Assembly: GCA_015060455.1 (NCBI GenBank)
Contig: SUYM01000018.1
Location: forward strand, 1 to 64,000
From: Bacteroidales bacterium
Lineage (GTDB): Bacteria > Bacteroidota > Bacteroidia > Bacteroidales > UBA932
Direction of reading: 5' to 3'
Length of the DNA: 64,000 nucleotides
The position numbers and the translations under genes are program-made. The stretch's first letter is position 1. Each line of letters begins with the position of its first letter. The notes below the pieces were generated by a model. The model was not told where the DNA came from. It saw only the letters and a list, made by a program, of their open reading frames with translations, and searched no databases. This document shows positions 28,709 through 38,809 of the stretch, piece after piece.

Positions 28709-31700
28709 TTATTCTTTGTTTCCTTCTTCATAATCCATGTTTCCGACACTATTGTCTTCTTTCTGAGACATGTCGGTGATCTCGAAAGGCTTCTGGATTG
28801 CGTAACGCGCAGCCTGGATAGCGATAGGGGCATTGGCAGAAGTTACAGGAGTAGAATACTGGCTTGTAGAAGTGTTGGATACACTGTAACGGAATGAGTT
28901 ACCGTCCATTGTGGTACCGAACACTGGAGTGATCAGTGTCTCGAACACAGTAGCAGCCGCACCATAGCGTGCAAGACCGTTATCCATGTGGTAACCGTCA
29001 CGTGTCGAGTCCATGGACGTATTCGCAGACGATGTCCTCAGGTTCTGAAGCATTGTACCTGTTGCGATGATACCGTCAAAAGTACAAGTCTCCATAACCT
29101 TCTTGCCATAAGCCACAATCGCATTATACATTTCTATCTGTGACCATGTAGGGTCTCCCTGAGCCAAAGTCATGTCCTTATATGCCTGAGACATGATGTA
29201 GTAGAACTTAGGAGTCTTGGTGCTTGATGAAGGATAAGCAGCCTTTGCATAGTTGATAAGACCCTGGATCTGAGTCTGTGCTGTAGAAGTCCAAGACCAG
29301 GCAGATGTACGTCCTGTATGCTCCTGGAAAGTAATCACATCCCATTCGCATGCACCTACTGCCTGAGGCAGACTCTTATATTTTGCAGAACTGGTAATCT
29401 CAGAAAACGCCTTGCTTCCGGCCGCAGCCTCATAATGCTTGTAATCTGCGCTCGATGTCCAGCCTGAATAGTACTCGGCAATAGTACGGCCGCCGTAATA
29501 CATAAGGGTAACTCTCACCCTCTTGTTGTTTGCTCCATCGAGCAGACCAGGAAGGTGCCATACGGCGTCCATAGTAAATGAGTTACCGATGAAGAGGATG
29601 TTGTAATCCGCACTGCCACCCACTACAGGTTCTGTGGTTCCGATAAGGTAAGTGATGTTCTCGTATGTCTGGGCAGTATCTCCGAACTTACCGAGGTAAC
29701 TTTCCTTTTCTGCATCTGTATAAGAATCATACACAGGAGAGCCGTTATTGTAAGTTCCGACTTTACCGCCTGCTGTACAGTTCTTCCATACCGAACCGTT
29801 GCCATTACCGTTGAAACCGAAGAATACGCCTCTGTAACCGTTTGCCTGATCGGTAAGGATTTCACCATAGTTCGCACAGTTGGTAAAGGTTGCCCTGTTT
29901 GGAAGGCTGGTGATTCCACCAATACGTCCCTTGGTTGTAGAGATAAGGTCACCATAGTTGGTACATCCTGATACCACACAACTGTTTGTTACCACACAGG
30001 CGATATTTCCAAGCCTTGCTCCTCCGACTGTCACGAATGAGTTGATCTGGTCACCATGGTTGTCGCAGTTGAAGATCTCCGTGCTGCGGTTTGCTGCACA
30101 ACAGATACCTGAAGTTCTTGAAAGCGCCGAGGTCATCTTTGCATTGTTCGAACAACTTGAGATAGTGTTGACCTTTTCACAATCCAAAACTGAATGAGCA
30201 AAGCCTACAACACCTGCTGCATGATATGCCTTGGCTCCTGACTCGGTATTAGTTGTATTGTTGGCAACAATTTCACCATAGTTATGGCAACTGTCAACGA
30301 TAGTACCCTTAGTATTGGCATAGACCTGACCGATCATGGCCATACTCATGAAGTCATTGGCTACCTTACCATTGAAGGTCATCGGAGCATAACTTGTCAC
30401 GTCACGGACAGTCGCGTCATATACAAATCCTGCAACGACACCTGTCGCAATGCGGGCAGTGGCAGTCACCTCAAGCGAGCATGACTCGTCGATTGTGAAA
30501 TGCTGCACGACAGCACCCGGCGCAAGAGTTCCGAAGAGACCGTAGTTCTGACCCGCAGTCGAGCCAGCGGACTTCATCTTGAGATTCTTGATCTTGAAGG
30601 CATTACCGTCGAACTTGCCTGCAAACGCATTTCCTGTGATAGCCTTATCCTCACCGTCACCGGCAGGAACTGTCGCATATCCGATAGGAGTCCAGGATGT
30701 CACAGAAGACATGTCGATGTCCTGAAGAAGGTTTACTTTGCCATTCTCATCCTGGAACTTCGCATATGAAGCGCCAGAGTTGACTAGGTTTGCGAACTCA
30801 ACCATGTCAGCAGCAGACTTGATTCCGACTGCATTCTCGCCGACAAAACGGATTGTTGAATTCGTAACCTTGGCAGTAGCATTTGCTCCGATGTTTCCTA
30901 CATACTTGCTTGTGATATAGTTCGACGAAGTAACGTTGTTCATACTATATGATCCACCATTGTATGTTCCAGTGCTTCCTGAAACCGAACAATTGGTGAA
31001 TGTTGCAGTAACATTGTCAAATCCGAAGAACAAACCTGCATCCCAGTCAGAAATCACATTTCCTGTATTGTGGCAACCTTCGAACGTGTTGCTGTTATGG
31101 TTGACAAAACCGAGGACACCACCGCAACGAGCTGATGTGGTGCTGACAAGGTCACCATTGTTAGTACAGTTTCTGAGCTTAGAACCAGAGCCAGTGATAC
31201 AAGTAATATTACCAAGACGACCACCCTTTGAAACGGCATGAGTGTTCATCTGGTCACCGTTATTGGTACATCCGTCAATGAATGTAAATCGGTTGGCCGC
31301 TGCCACGATTCCTGAAGTACGTGCAGCATCACTTGTTATATTACCGTCATTGGTACAGTTGACAACCTTGACATAGCCAGTCATATCGACTGAATTCTCA
31401 ATACCGTTAGTACCAAAACCAAGGATACCTGCTACCTGCACAGCTGCCGCATTATTCTTGGTGTTGTGGCCGGAGTTCTTGCTGACAATCTGGCCTTTGT
31501 TGACAAGATTCTCGATAACCACATCTGAGTTTGTCGCAAAAGCGAAGCCAACCATACCGAGAGTCATTCTTACATCGTCTGGGGCAGAAGCGGCTCCGTC
31601 ATATGTAAGAGCTGCCGATGAGGTGATGTTCTTCACAGTTGACGCATTTACTAAACCGGCCACAAGACCACAGTCTGTCTGAACGGTTGGAGATGCTGTG

Positions 31701-32947
31701 ATAGAACAACTTGAATCAAACTTAATATTCTCAACAACTGCGCCCTCGGAAATTGTTCCGAAGAGGCCATAAGCACGACCTGCTGTAGAGTTGTTGCAAA
31801 TCAACTTGAAATTCTTGATTGTGAAGCCCTGACCGTCGAAATGTGCCTTATAAGGAGTGCCTGACGAAATAGTAAGAGCGTTAGAAACCCAACTAAATAC
31901 GCAGTTTCCGATAGGAGTCCAGCTTGTAACGCCTGACATGTCGATTTCACCCATCAGTTTTGCATCCATGCTCTCCATGCCTGTACCTGCATTCACGCCG
32001 GCAGCAAAGGCAACGAGGTCCTGAGCGTTGCGGATAGGATAATAGTCAAGCGGTTCGTCACCACCTTCTCCTCCGCCTGAGTTGGTCGAGAAGAATACAG
32101 GACGGATGACAGTATGCTTATCAAGGTCGTGTGCAACCACAACGAGATAGCCTGACTGGAATGTCGAAGCGAACGATACGGTGATGGTCTTGGTCTCGCG
32201 GTCGATAGTCGCCGCAAGTCCCTGAGCGTCTGCAACGGCAACCATGGCGTCCGCAGCATTAAGACCAGTCACTTCGTATGTGACATTGACTGGGTTGGTT
32301 GTGTTGAGGACCGGAGTATTCACTCCTGCCGAAAGAGTAAGGTTGAGAGCCTTCTGCACAGGCACGGTGATGACGTTGCCGTTGCCCTGAGTGATCACAA
32401 GGTCTCCGTTCTCATCAGTGTCGACAGATTTGAACAGACAACTCTGGTCATCGTGGGCATACAGGTCATTTCCGTTGAAATCCTTGATGCGCTCGCCGTC
32501 AATGGTCCAGTAACCTTCTGCATCAACAGATACATCAGGTGCAAAACCGCTCACCGGCACCTTCTGGCCGTCCTTCATGAGCCACTCCTCACCGATAGTC
32601 CAGTAGTAAGGAGAGGTCTCGCTTTCCTGCTTCACTCCGAGAACAGGCACGCTTATCATATACTCCATTTCGGCAAGAACAACGGTCTTTTCCTCATTGT
32701 TGTTGTCGAGATATGAAATCACGACCTTACCGTCAGTTCCCTTGGTCACCGAAGTGACAGGGTTGCCTTCGGCAATCTCGTTAAGTTGGGCGAGTTGGTC
32801 GTTCAGGGCAGTTATCTGACCCTGAAGTTTCTCGATGCGGTCCTTGATGTCATCAAGCCTACCGCCAAGTTCGGTCTCATCGTATGTGCAGGCCGAAACC
32901 AGCACACCGATGACCATAAACATTATATATTTGAATATCTTCTTCAT
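28709..32947 (-). CDS. Giant lipoprotein: DUF4988-like coiled-coil N-domain + two GLUG/NYG modules + C-terminal DUF4886
   Basis: SACTYDETELGGRLDDIKDRIEKLQGQITALNDQLAQL; YNILFIGNSFTMDAVWHLPGLLDG...DSTRDGYHMDNGLARYG. Confidence 0.83.
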   Translation of the reverse strand: MKKIFKYIMFMVIGVLVSACTYDETELGGRLDDIKDRIEKLQGQITALNDQLAQLNEIAEGNPVTSVTKGTDGKVVISYLDNNNEEKTVVLAEMEYMISVPVLGVKQESETSPYYWTIGEEWLMKDGQKVPVSGFAPDVSVDAEGYWTIDGERIKDFNGNDLYAHDDQSCLFKSVDTDENGDLVITQGNGNVITVPVQKALNLTLSAGVNTPVLNTTNPVNVTYEVTGLNAADAMVAVADAQGLAATIDRETKTITVSFASTFQSGYLVVVAHDLDKHTVIRPVFFSTNSGGGEGGDEPLDYYPIRNAQDLVAFAAGVNAGTGMESMDAKLMGEIDMSGVTSWTPIGNCVFSWVSNALTISSGTPYKAHFDGQGFTIKNFKLICNNSTAGRAYGLFGTISEGAVVENIKFDSSCSITASPTVQTDCGLVAGLVNASTVKNITSSAALTYDGAASAPDDVRMTLGMVGFAFATNSDVVIENLVNKGQIVSKNSGHNTKNNAAAVQVAGILGFGTNGIENSVDMTGYVKVVNCTNDGNITSDAARTSGIVAAANRFTFIDGCTNNGDQMNTHAVSKGGRLGNITCITGSGSKLRNCTNNGDLVSTTSARCGGVLGFVNHNSNTFEGCHNTGNVISDWDAGLFFGFDNVTATFTNCSVSGSTGTYNGGSYSMNNVTSSNYITSKYVGNIGANATAKVTNSTIRFVGENAVGIKSAADMVEFANLVNSGASYAKFQDENGKVNLLQDIDMSSVTSWTPIGYATVPAGDGEDKAITGNAFAGKFDGNAFKIKNLKMKSAGSTAGQNYGLFGTLAPGAVVQHFTIDESCSLEVTATARIATGVVAGFVYDATVRDVTSYAPMTFNGKVANDFMSMAMIGQVYANTKGTIVDSCHNYGEIVANNTTNTESGAKAYHAAGVVGFAHSVLDCEKVNTISSCSNNAKMTSALSRTSGICCAANRSTEIFNCDNHGDQINSFVTVGGARLGNIACVVTNSCVVSGCTNYGDLISTTKGRIGGITSLPNRATFTNCANYGEILTDQANGYRGVFFGFNGNGNGSVWKNCTAGGKVGTYNNGSPVYDSYTDAEKESYLGKFGDTAQTYENITYLIGTTEPVVGGSADYNILFIGNSFTMDAVWHLPGLLDGANNKRVRVTLMYYGGRTIAEYYSGWTSSADYKHYEAAAGSKAFSEITSSAKYKSLPQAVGACEWDVITFQEHTGRTSAWSWTSTAQTQIQGLINYAKAAYPSSSTKTPKFYYIMSQAYKDMTLAQGDPTWSQIEMYNAIVAYGKKVMETCTFDGIIATGTMLQNLRTSSANTSMDSTRDGYHMDNGLARYGAAATVFETLITPVFGTTMDGNSFRYSVSNTSTSQYSTPVTSANAPIAIQAARYAIQKPFEITDMSQKEDNSVGNMDYEEGNKE

Positions 32948-32959
32948 ACTTACGAGATT

Positions 32960-35437
32960 TTAGAAGTTGATAGAAGGATCGAAACGCTCAGAGTTCTTAT
33001 ATCCGCAGGCGTTATCCTTGGTTGCTGCAGGTGCGGAAGTAGGGTCAGATCCGTGGTCTTCCCAGTATCCTACGCGTCCACCCATTGCACAAGACTTGAT
33101 CTGTTCCGCGCTTCCGTTGAAACCGCAAGCCCAACCGGCACCATGTCCGTCAACCTTACCGCCAAGGATGATTCCCTTATTGACGCATCCTACGATACTT
33201 GCCTGGCAGTGACCGATGAATCCACCCGTACGGCAGCCCATCTGAGAGAACACATTACCATGGTTTTCGCAGTTCTCGACAAGGATTCCTGACACATTGG
33301 TAACAGTACCGCCGACAAGACCGCCCATACGTTTGAGGTCGTTTGTAGCAGAACCATAAGTACCCGCATACTGACCGACAGCGTCATCCTGAACGGTACC
33401 GTAGTTGTAACATGTTGAAACCGTAGTCCTTGCAGTCGCAGCCGTACCGCCACCGATTGTACCGATGAGACCGCCGCCACGACCGGTAGGTGCGCTCACG
33501 CCACCGTAGTTATAGCAGTACTTGATAATGTTCTCAACGTTGTCAACACCCTTGACAAATCCTACGATACCACCGACATTCATACCTGTACCACCATTGG
33601 TAAGGTTGGATATGAATCCTGTGGTCACATTACCATAGTTGGTAACCTTGTAGTCTCTTGAGTCGCCGCCGATGACTGTGCTTTCGGTATTTCCTGCAAT
33701 ACCTCCGAGCATCATGAGAATACCGTTCGGGTTATCTCCCGGAACCGCAGCATTCTTGTCGGCAAGTTCCACACTCACATAGTTGGTCACGTTCTCAATC
33801 CTCGAACCTATCGCATGACCTGCGATTGCTCCGACAGCAACAACGTTCGATGATGAACCGACAAGGGTGATCTTGTCTCCTCTTGCTCCGAATGTGAGGT
33901 TCTTCACTGTCGCATTGCTGAGGGCTCCGAAGAAGCCGAAGAGGTCTGTATTACCGCCACCAGTAACATCAAATGTCCAGTTTACACCTGTAATCGCATG
34001 ATCCTGACCGTTGAATACGCCAGAGAACGGAGTCACAAGGTTCTTGTACTGAGGCGAACCTGTTGCCAGACCACCTCCGATAGGTGTCCAGTCAGTAAGT
34101 GCAGACACATCGATATCGTTCAGGAGCACTACCTCACCGGCCGAGTTCATGAAACGCTGGATGCTTGAACCGGAGTTTACTGCAAGGGCAAACTGATATA
34201 GGTCTCCCGGAGTAGAGATACCCGGAACGCCCGAGCCCTGCTCCACAACCGGCATCTGACGTACCTTCACCTCGACAGTCACGTCGTACGGCTTGTTGTA
34301 GAAGGTGATGAGTCCTTCACGATATACTCCGAGAGGGTTCTCATAACGGTCTGCAACATAAGAATGTACTGTTGTTGTCAAGGCCTTTGAACCTGGGGCC
34401 TTTCTGAGCCATGTGCTGCATTCTTCAGCAATGGTCATAGTATAGTCGATGGTGTGTGACACGGTCAGGTCGAACTCCGTCATCTCGCCTTCGAGGCTCA
34501 CATGACCGCCCGTGCCGAACTTGCTGTCCCAGAGCGGCTGCTGGATCTCAGCCGGACCGTATGTGAAGAAAATCGGCTTGGTAACAGTGTTCTTGCCCAC
34601 ATTTGCCATAAGGATCACATTACCCTCCGTCGCACCTTCTTTAAGTTTGACTTTAAGGGTATAACTCCACGCATTGAGTTCAACATCCACGTTATATGCT
34701 GTGAAATAATCCACCATAGCGTTCTCCGCATCGCTTCCCGTAATCGAGAACTTTATCTCGACAGGAACAGCATAGTCCTCGACAGCAATTACCGGAGCAG
34801 ACTCAAGTCTGATGCCGAGCGCCTCGTACATCCTGACGCTGAACTTGTCGCCTCCGACCAAAGAGAACTCCACAAGACCTGTCTCAGTGTTGTGTTCTAT
34901 ACCGGTGAAAAGCACGTTGGAAAGGTCCGTAGCAAGTACAGGCTGTCCGTCGAGTCCGAGAATACGTGAACCGGCAGCGGTCCAGTATCCGCTTTCATCA
35001 ATGGAAATCACAGGAGCCGTTCCGCCGACAAGCATCTTCTTGCCCTCGGAATCGGTAATGAACTGAGGGTTCTCTCCGTGATTGTCAGTAGTCACCCAAT
35101 AGAGTTTTCCGTCCTCACCCTGTTTTGTTGACACCAAAGGAGCCGTGATGATGTCGCTCTCTACGGCAAGCACCACAGTATTCTTTGCGCCGCCCTTATC
35201 CATATAAGTGACAACGTAGTCGCCCTTCTCGTTTGTTCCGAGATAGGAGACAAACGAACTGGCTTTCAGCGCATTGAGCGCATCGAGTTGGCTTTGGAGT
35301 GCAGCGATGGAACTCTCATATCCTGCAAGTTCCGCCTCCACCTTCGCTATCTCCTCACGCACCTGGGTGTCGTCATAGCAGGAGTTCAGAAGGAAAAGCC
35401 CCGCAAATAATGCTATTATATATGATATTCTTTTCAT
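32960..35437 (-). CDS. Lipoprotein: DUF4988-like N-domain + BACON-like domain + GLUG repeats
   Basis: LNSCYDDTQVREEIAKVEAELAGYESSIAALQSQLDAL; VGGIVGFVKGVDNVENIIKYCYNYGGVSAPTGRGGGLIG. Confidence 0.82.
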   Translation of the reverse strand: MKRISYIIALFAGLFLLNSCYDDTQVREEIAKVEAELAGYESSIAALQSQLDALNALKASSFVSYLGTNEKGDYVVTYMDKGGAKNTVVLAVESDIITAPLVSTKQGEDGKLYWVTTDNHGENPQFITDSEGKKMLVGGTAPVISIDESGYWTAAGSRILGLDGQPVLATDLSNVLFTGIEHNTETGLVEFSLVGGDKFSVRMYEALGIRLESAPVIAVEDYAVPVEIKFSITGSDAENAMVDYFTAYNVDVELNAWSYTLKVKLKEGATEGNVILMANVGKNTVTKPIFFTYGPAEIQQPLWDSKFGTGGHVSLEGEMTEFDLTVSHTIDYTMTIAEECSTWLRKAPGSKALTTTVHSYVADRYENPLGVYREGLITFYNKPYDVTVEVKVRQMPVVEQGSGVPGISTPGDLYQFALAVNSGSSIQRFMNSAGEVVLLNDIDVSALTDWTPIGGGLATGSPQYKNLVTPFSGVFNGQDHAITGVNWTFDVTGGGNTDLFGFFGALSNATVKNLTFGARGDKITLVGSSSNVVAVGAIAGHAIGSRIENVTNYVSVELADKNAAVPGDNPNGILMMLGGIAGNTESTVIGGDSRDYKVTNYGNVTTGFISNLTNGGTGMNVGGIVGFVKGVDNVENIIKYCYNYGGVSAPTGRGGGLIGTIGGGTAATARTTVSTCYNYGTVQDDAVGQYAGTYGSATNDLKRMGGLVGGTVTNVSGILVENCENHGNVFSQMGCRTGGFIGHCQASIVGCVNKGIILGGKVDGHGAGWACGFNGSAEQIKSCAMGGRVGYWEDHGSDPTSAPAATKDNACGYKNSERFDPSINF

Positions 35438-35455
35438 CTTCTTATAGTTTGAAGG

Positions 35456-38400
35456 TTATTTCGCTCTCACAAGGAGGTAGTTCATACAACTGCGCTCTCC
35501 CCTGCTGTCTGACGGATTGCTTACAATCTTTCCGTCCACCCACATTGAAGAGGAACCGCCACCGTCGAAACGGGTCATGTTATGACCACCGAGTTTCTTG
35601 ATGGTCGCCGCCATTTCCGGTGCAGTCATACCCAATGATGATGAACTTCTACCGTCAACCTGCACGATCCACACCTTTGTTGTTGCCGCATCGCAACCGA
35701 TAAAGGTTACAGGGTCATACGTGTTGAGGTTTCCATTGTCGGCTCCCAGACCTGAAAGGGTAACAGATCCGTTGTTAAGGAACTGATACATAGAAGAGTT
35801 TATTGTATAGATAGGCTTGGTGCTGTTGCCGTCGATTGCAATGTCGCACTTTATCTCTATCTCGTCTCCTACGCTTACAGAAGCCTTGACAGCATCTGCC
35901 ACATCGCCACGGATCTGGATACCGATGGTCTTCTTGTCTGAGATATAAGGAAGGTCGGCAGAGGCGATCGCAGACGAGCGTCCGTCAAGAATCTTTGTGA
36001 CCTTTGCCTTATGATAACCAGTATTCACATGGAGATAGTCACCAGTGAACTGAGCCAGCACATAAAGACATTTCTTCGACAGCGGGTTAGTAAGACCTGA
36101 GTGAGGGGTCTTCTTGTAGTGATGAGTATAGATGTTCGACTTGAGAGCATCCGAACCATGACGGCAGATGGTGTCGTTGATAGAGTAATACTCATACTCA
36201 GTGCCTGCAACCTTATATTTACCTGTAAACTCCTTGACACCACAACTTGATGTCTTGTCTGTAAACTGGGTGAAGCCCCATTTGTGGTTGGTCAGATTCC
36301 AGCGGACAGTCCTGTTGTTCACATACATAGGAACACCTTCCTGTACATGGATACCACGTGGGAATCCGTCATGTGAATCGAAGAATCCTGAGTTGACTCC
36401 TGCCACGACGCCTGTGCTTTTAAGTCTTGCACAGACCTCTGAAAGAAGTTCACGCTTGTTCTTTCCGCTGTTATTGTTGTCGTTTCCGTTAGGGTTAGGA
36501 ATGATGTCATCAGCCATTGCAGTGGTGATCTCCACACCGGACTTGGTGAGGTCAATCTCCAGAATCTTCATCTTACGTGTGATGCCACGAGTCCACTCGA
36601 CTGCCATGTACTTGACGCCGGAATGGAGTTCCTTGGTAGTCTTCACATCCCAGTTGCAGTACTTGGTGCTGCCCCAGTTGACCCAGTTTGTAGGCTCATA
36701 ACCGCTGGTCATGCCGCTTACGAACTTGTAGTACTGAGTTCCATGTCTTACTGCATTGTCGTGAAGTGCGATGTCCGCAGCTTCAAGGTTGTCCTTCTGG
36801 GCGTAGGTAGCAACACGGCCGTAACCGTAGCACGTCTTGATGTCGGAACTTGTATAACCGCATGCCCAGCCCGGACCGTGAAGGTTGCCGCTTGCATCTG
36901 TAACGACGTCTCCTATGATATTTCCCTTAGAAAGGTCCTTCTCGGCACCATTGGTACAATTCTGAACCTTACCCTTGGCATTGTGACCCACAAATCCACC
37001 GCAACGGCAGCCTACATGAGTGAGGACTGTGCCGAGGTTGGTACATCCGTCGATTGTAGCATTCTGGTCCGTCGCGCCGACAAGACCGCCCATACGCTTG
37101 TGATCATATCCCTTGTCTTCCGACTTATACTGGGTACCATCCTCAATCATTCCGTTGTTGACACAGGCAGACAGACGACCTTTGATGATGGTTCCGCAGA
37201 TACCGCCCGAACGTCCGGTAGGACATGCAAGGTGTCCGTTGTTGACGCAGGCAGTTATGTTTGTCGTTCCATTTTCAGAAGCATGGGCACAGATACCGCC
37301 GATGTTGACACCGGTCAGACCGTTCTTCTTGTTGGTTATCTCAGTAATGACAATGTCTCCGTTGTTGACACAGGCAAGTTCGCCTGCTCCGCCGATGGTC
37401 GAGCCGTCAGACTGAGCAACTATACCTGAAAGCATCAGAAGCGCCTCGCTTGGGTTTGTTCCCGTGAAATTGATGTCAAGGTTGTTGGTACACTTAGCGA
37501 TGACAGCCTCTCCCTTTGCAAAGGCAACTACCGGAGCAACAGCAGTACCGTTGTTTGCGGTTCCTGTGATTGTCCAACTTTCGCCGTCCTCACCTACGAT
37601 GAGGTTCTCTACAGAACCGCCGTCAACGACACCGAAGATACCGGTGTATTTCTGTGAGGTAACGTCTGTCGAGAACTCGATGTTCCTGATGGTTTTACCA
37701 TTACCGTTGAATTTGTCTCCCCACGGATGGTCTTCTGTTCCGATCGGAGTCCATGCTGTGAAACCAACCATGTCGAGGTCCTGAAGGAGGGTGATGAGCC
37801 CGGTTGCAGGGTCACGGAATCTCTTGAGCGATGCGCCTGCGTTTACGGCTACTGCAAACTTCTGGAAGTCCTCGACTGTCTTGATGCCGTAATAATCCGG
37901 AACCATAGCACGGTCGCCGATATACACCGGACGGATGAGCACGTTTCCTTCGGCATCAGCGATCATGAGATTGAAACCTCCTTCTTCAAATCCTGCCGGG
38001 AAGGTCACGGTGATGGTCTTCGCCGAAGCGTCAAGAACCGCCGTAAGCGATGTCTGACGGGTAATCTTGATTATTGTCTCGTCTGCTGACGGTCCGGTAA
38101 GCGTGTAACTGAGAGTCAGACTGCGGCTTGCCGGCATTGTCAGCAGGTACTGGTTCAGAAGTTCTGTCTGACCGTCGAACACTCCGATGCTGAATGCCTC
38201 GAAGAGATCCACAGTCACAGTCGAGCCATCACCGAGAGTGATGAGACCCTTTCCGTCGGCTGTCTTTTCAACCTTGGAAATAACAGAAAGTTCCTTTCCT
38301 TCCGCCTTGATAGGGTTTCCGGAAGCGTCCTTCATGAGGGCACCGTTGACTGTCCAGTATCCGTCACTGTTCACATCGAAAGTAGGTACACGGCCGGCAA

Positions 38401-38797
38401 CAGCCACATTCGCACCGTCGAGGTCCTTGAGAAGTTCACCGTTGATTGTCCAGTAAAGTACACCCTCTTCGGTCTTTGTTCCTATGACAGGAGCAGTAGT
38501 CACTTCGTCCTTCGAAGCGATTGTGATGGTATGCTCGGTGTTGTCCGCACCCTTGTAGCGAACCACATAACCGCCATCCTCCGCTGCGGAGATACCGGTT
38601 ATGGCACCGCTTGAAATCACAGCGGAAACCAACTCCACCTGCTGTGACACGGCCTCAACCATCGGCTGGATCTTGGTCAACTCGTTGTATGCCTTATCGA
38701 CGTCGTCCCAAAGTTTTGAGTCGTCGTACTTGTCACAACCGGCTGCCAGCACCAGGAGGGCAGAAGCACAAAATGCAAGTATCTTATTATATTTCAT
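35456..38797 (-). CDS. Lipoprotein: DUF4988-like N-domain + GLUG repeats + C-terminal phosphodiester glycosidase (DUF2233-like)
   Basis: AAGCDKYDDSKLWDDVDKAYNEL; MKILEIDLTKSGVEITTAMADDIIPNPNGN...GVNSGFFDSHDGFPRGI...MTRFDGGGSSSMWVDGKIVSNPSDSRGERSCMNYLLV. Confidence 0.85.
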   Translation of the reverse strand: MKYNKILAFCASALLVLAAGCDKYDDSKLWDDVDKAYNELTKIQPMVEAVSQQVELVSAVISSGAITGISAAEDGGYVVRYKGADNTEHTITIASKDEVTTAPVIGTKTEEGVLYWTINGELLKDLDGANVAVAGRVPTFDVNSDGYWTVNGALMKDASGNPIKAEGKELSVISKVEKTADGKGLITLGDGSTVTVDLFEAFSIGVFDGQTELLNQYLLTMPASRSLTLSYTLTGPSADETIIKITRQTSLTAVLDASAKTITVTFPAGFEEGGFNLMIADAEGNVLIRPVYIGDRAMVPDYYGIKTVEDFQKFAVAVNAGASLKRFRDPATGLITLLQDLDMVGFTAWTPIGTEDHPWGDKFNGNGKTIRNIEFSTDVTSQKYTGIFGVVDGGSVENLIVGEDGESWTITGTANNGTAVAPVVAFAKGEAVIAKCTNNLDINFTGTNPSEALLMLSGIVAQSDGSTIGGAGELACVNNGDIVITEITNKKNGLTGVNIGGICAHASENGTTNITACVNNGHLACPTGRSGGICGTIIKGRLSACVNNGMIEDGTQYKSEDKGYDHKRMGGLVGATDQNATIDGCTNLGTVLTHVGCRCGGFVGHNAKGKVQNCTNGAEKDLSKGNIIGDVVTDASGNLHGPGWACGYTSSDIKTCYGYGRVATYAQKDNLEAADIALHDNAVRHGTQYYKFVSGMTSGYEPTNWVNWGSTKYCNWDVKTTKELHSGVKYMAVEWTRGITRKMKILEIDLTKSGVEITTAMADDIIPNPNGNDNNNSGKNKRELLSEVCARLKSTGVVAGVNSGFFDSHDGFPRGIHVQEGVPMYVNNRTVRWNLTNHKWGFTQFTDKTSSCGVKEFTGKYKVAGTEYEYYSINDTICRHGSDALKSNIYTHHYKKTPHSGLTNPLSKKCLYVLAQFTGDYLHVNTGYHKAKVTKILDGRSSAIASADLPYISDKKTIGIQIRGDVADAVKASVSVGDEIEIKCDIAIDGNSTKPIYTINSSMYQFLNNGSVTLSGLGADNGNLNTYDPVTFIGCDAATTKVWIVQVDGRSSSSLGMTAPEMAATIKKLGGHNMTRFDGGGSSSMWVDGKIVSNPSDSRGERSCMNYLLVRAK

Positions 38798-38809
38798 TTC
38801 TATAGGATT

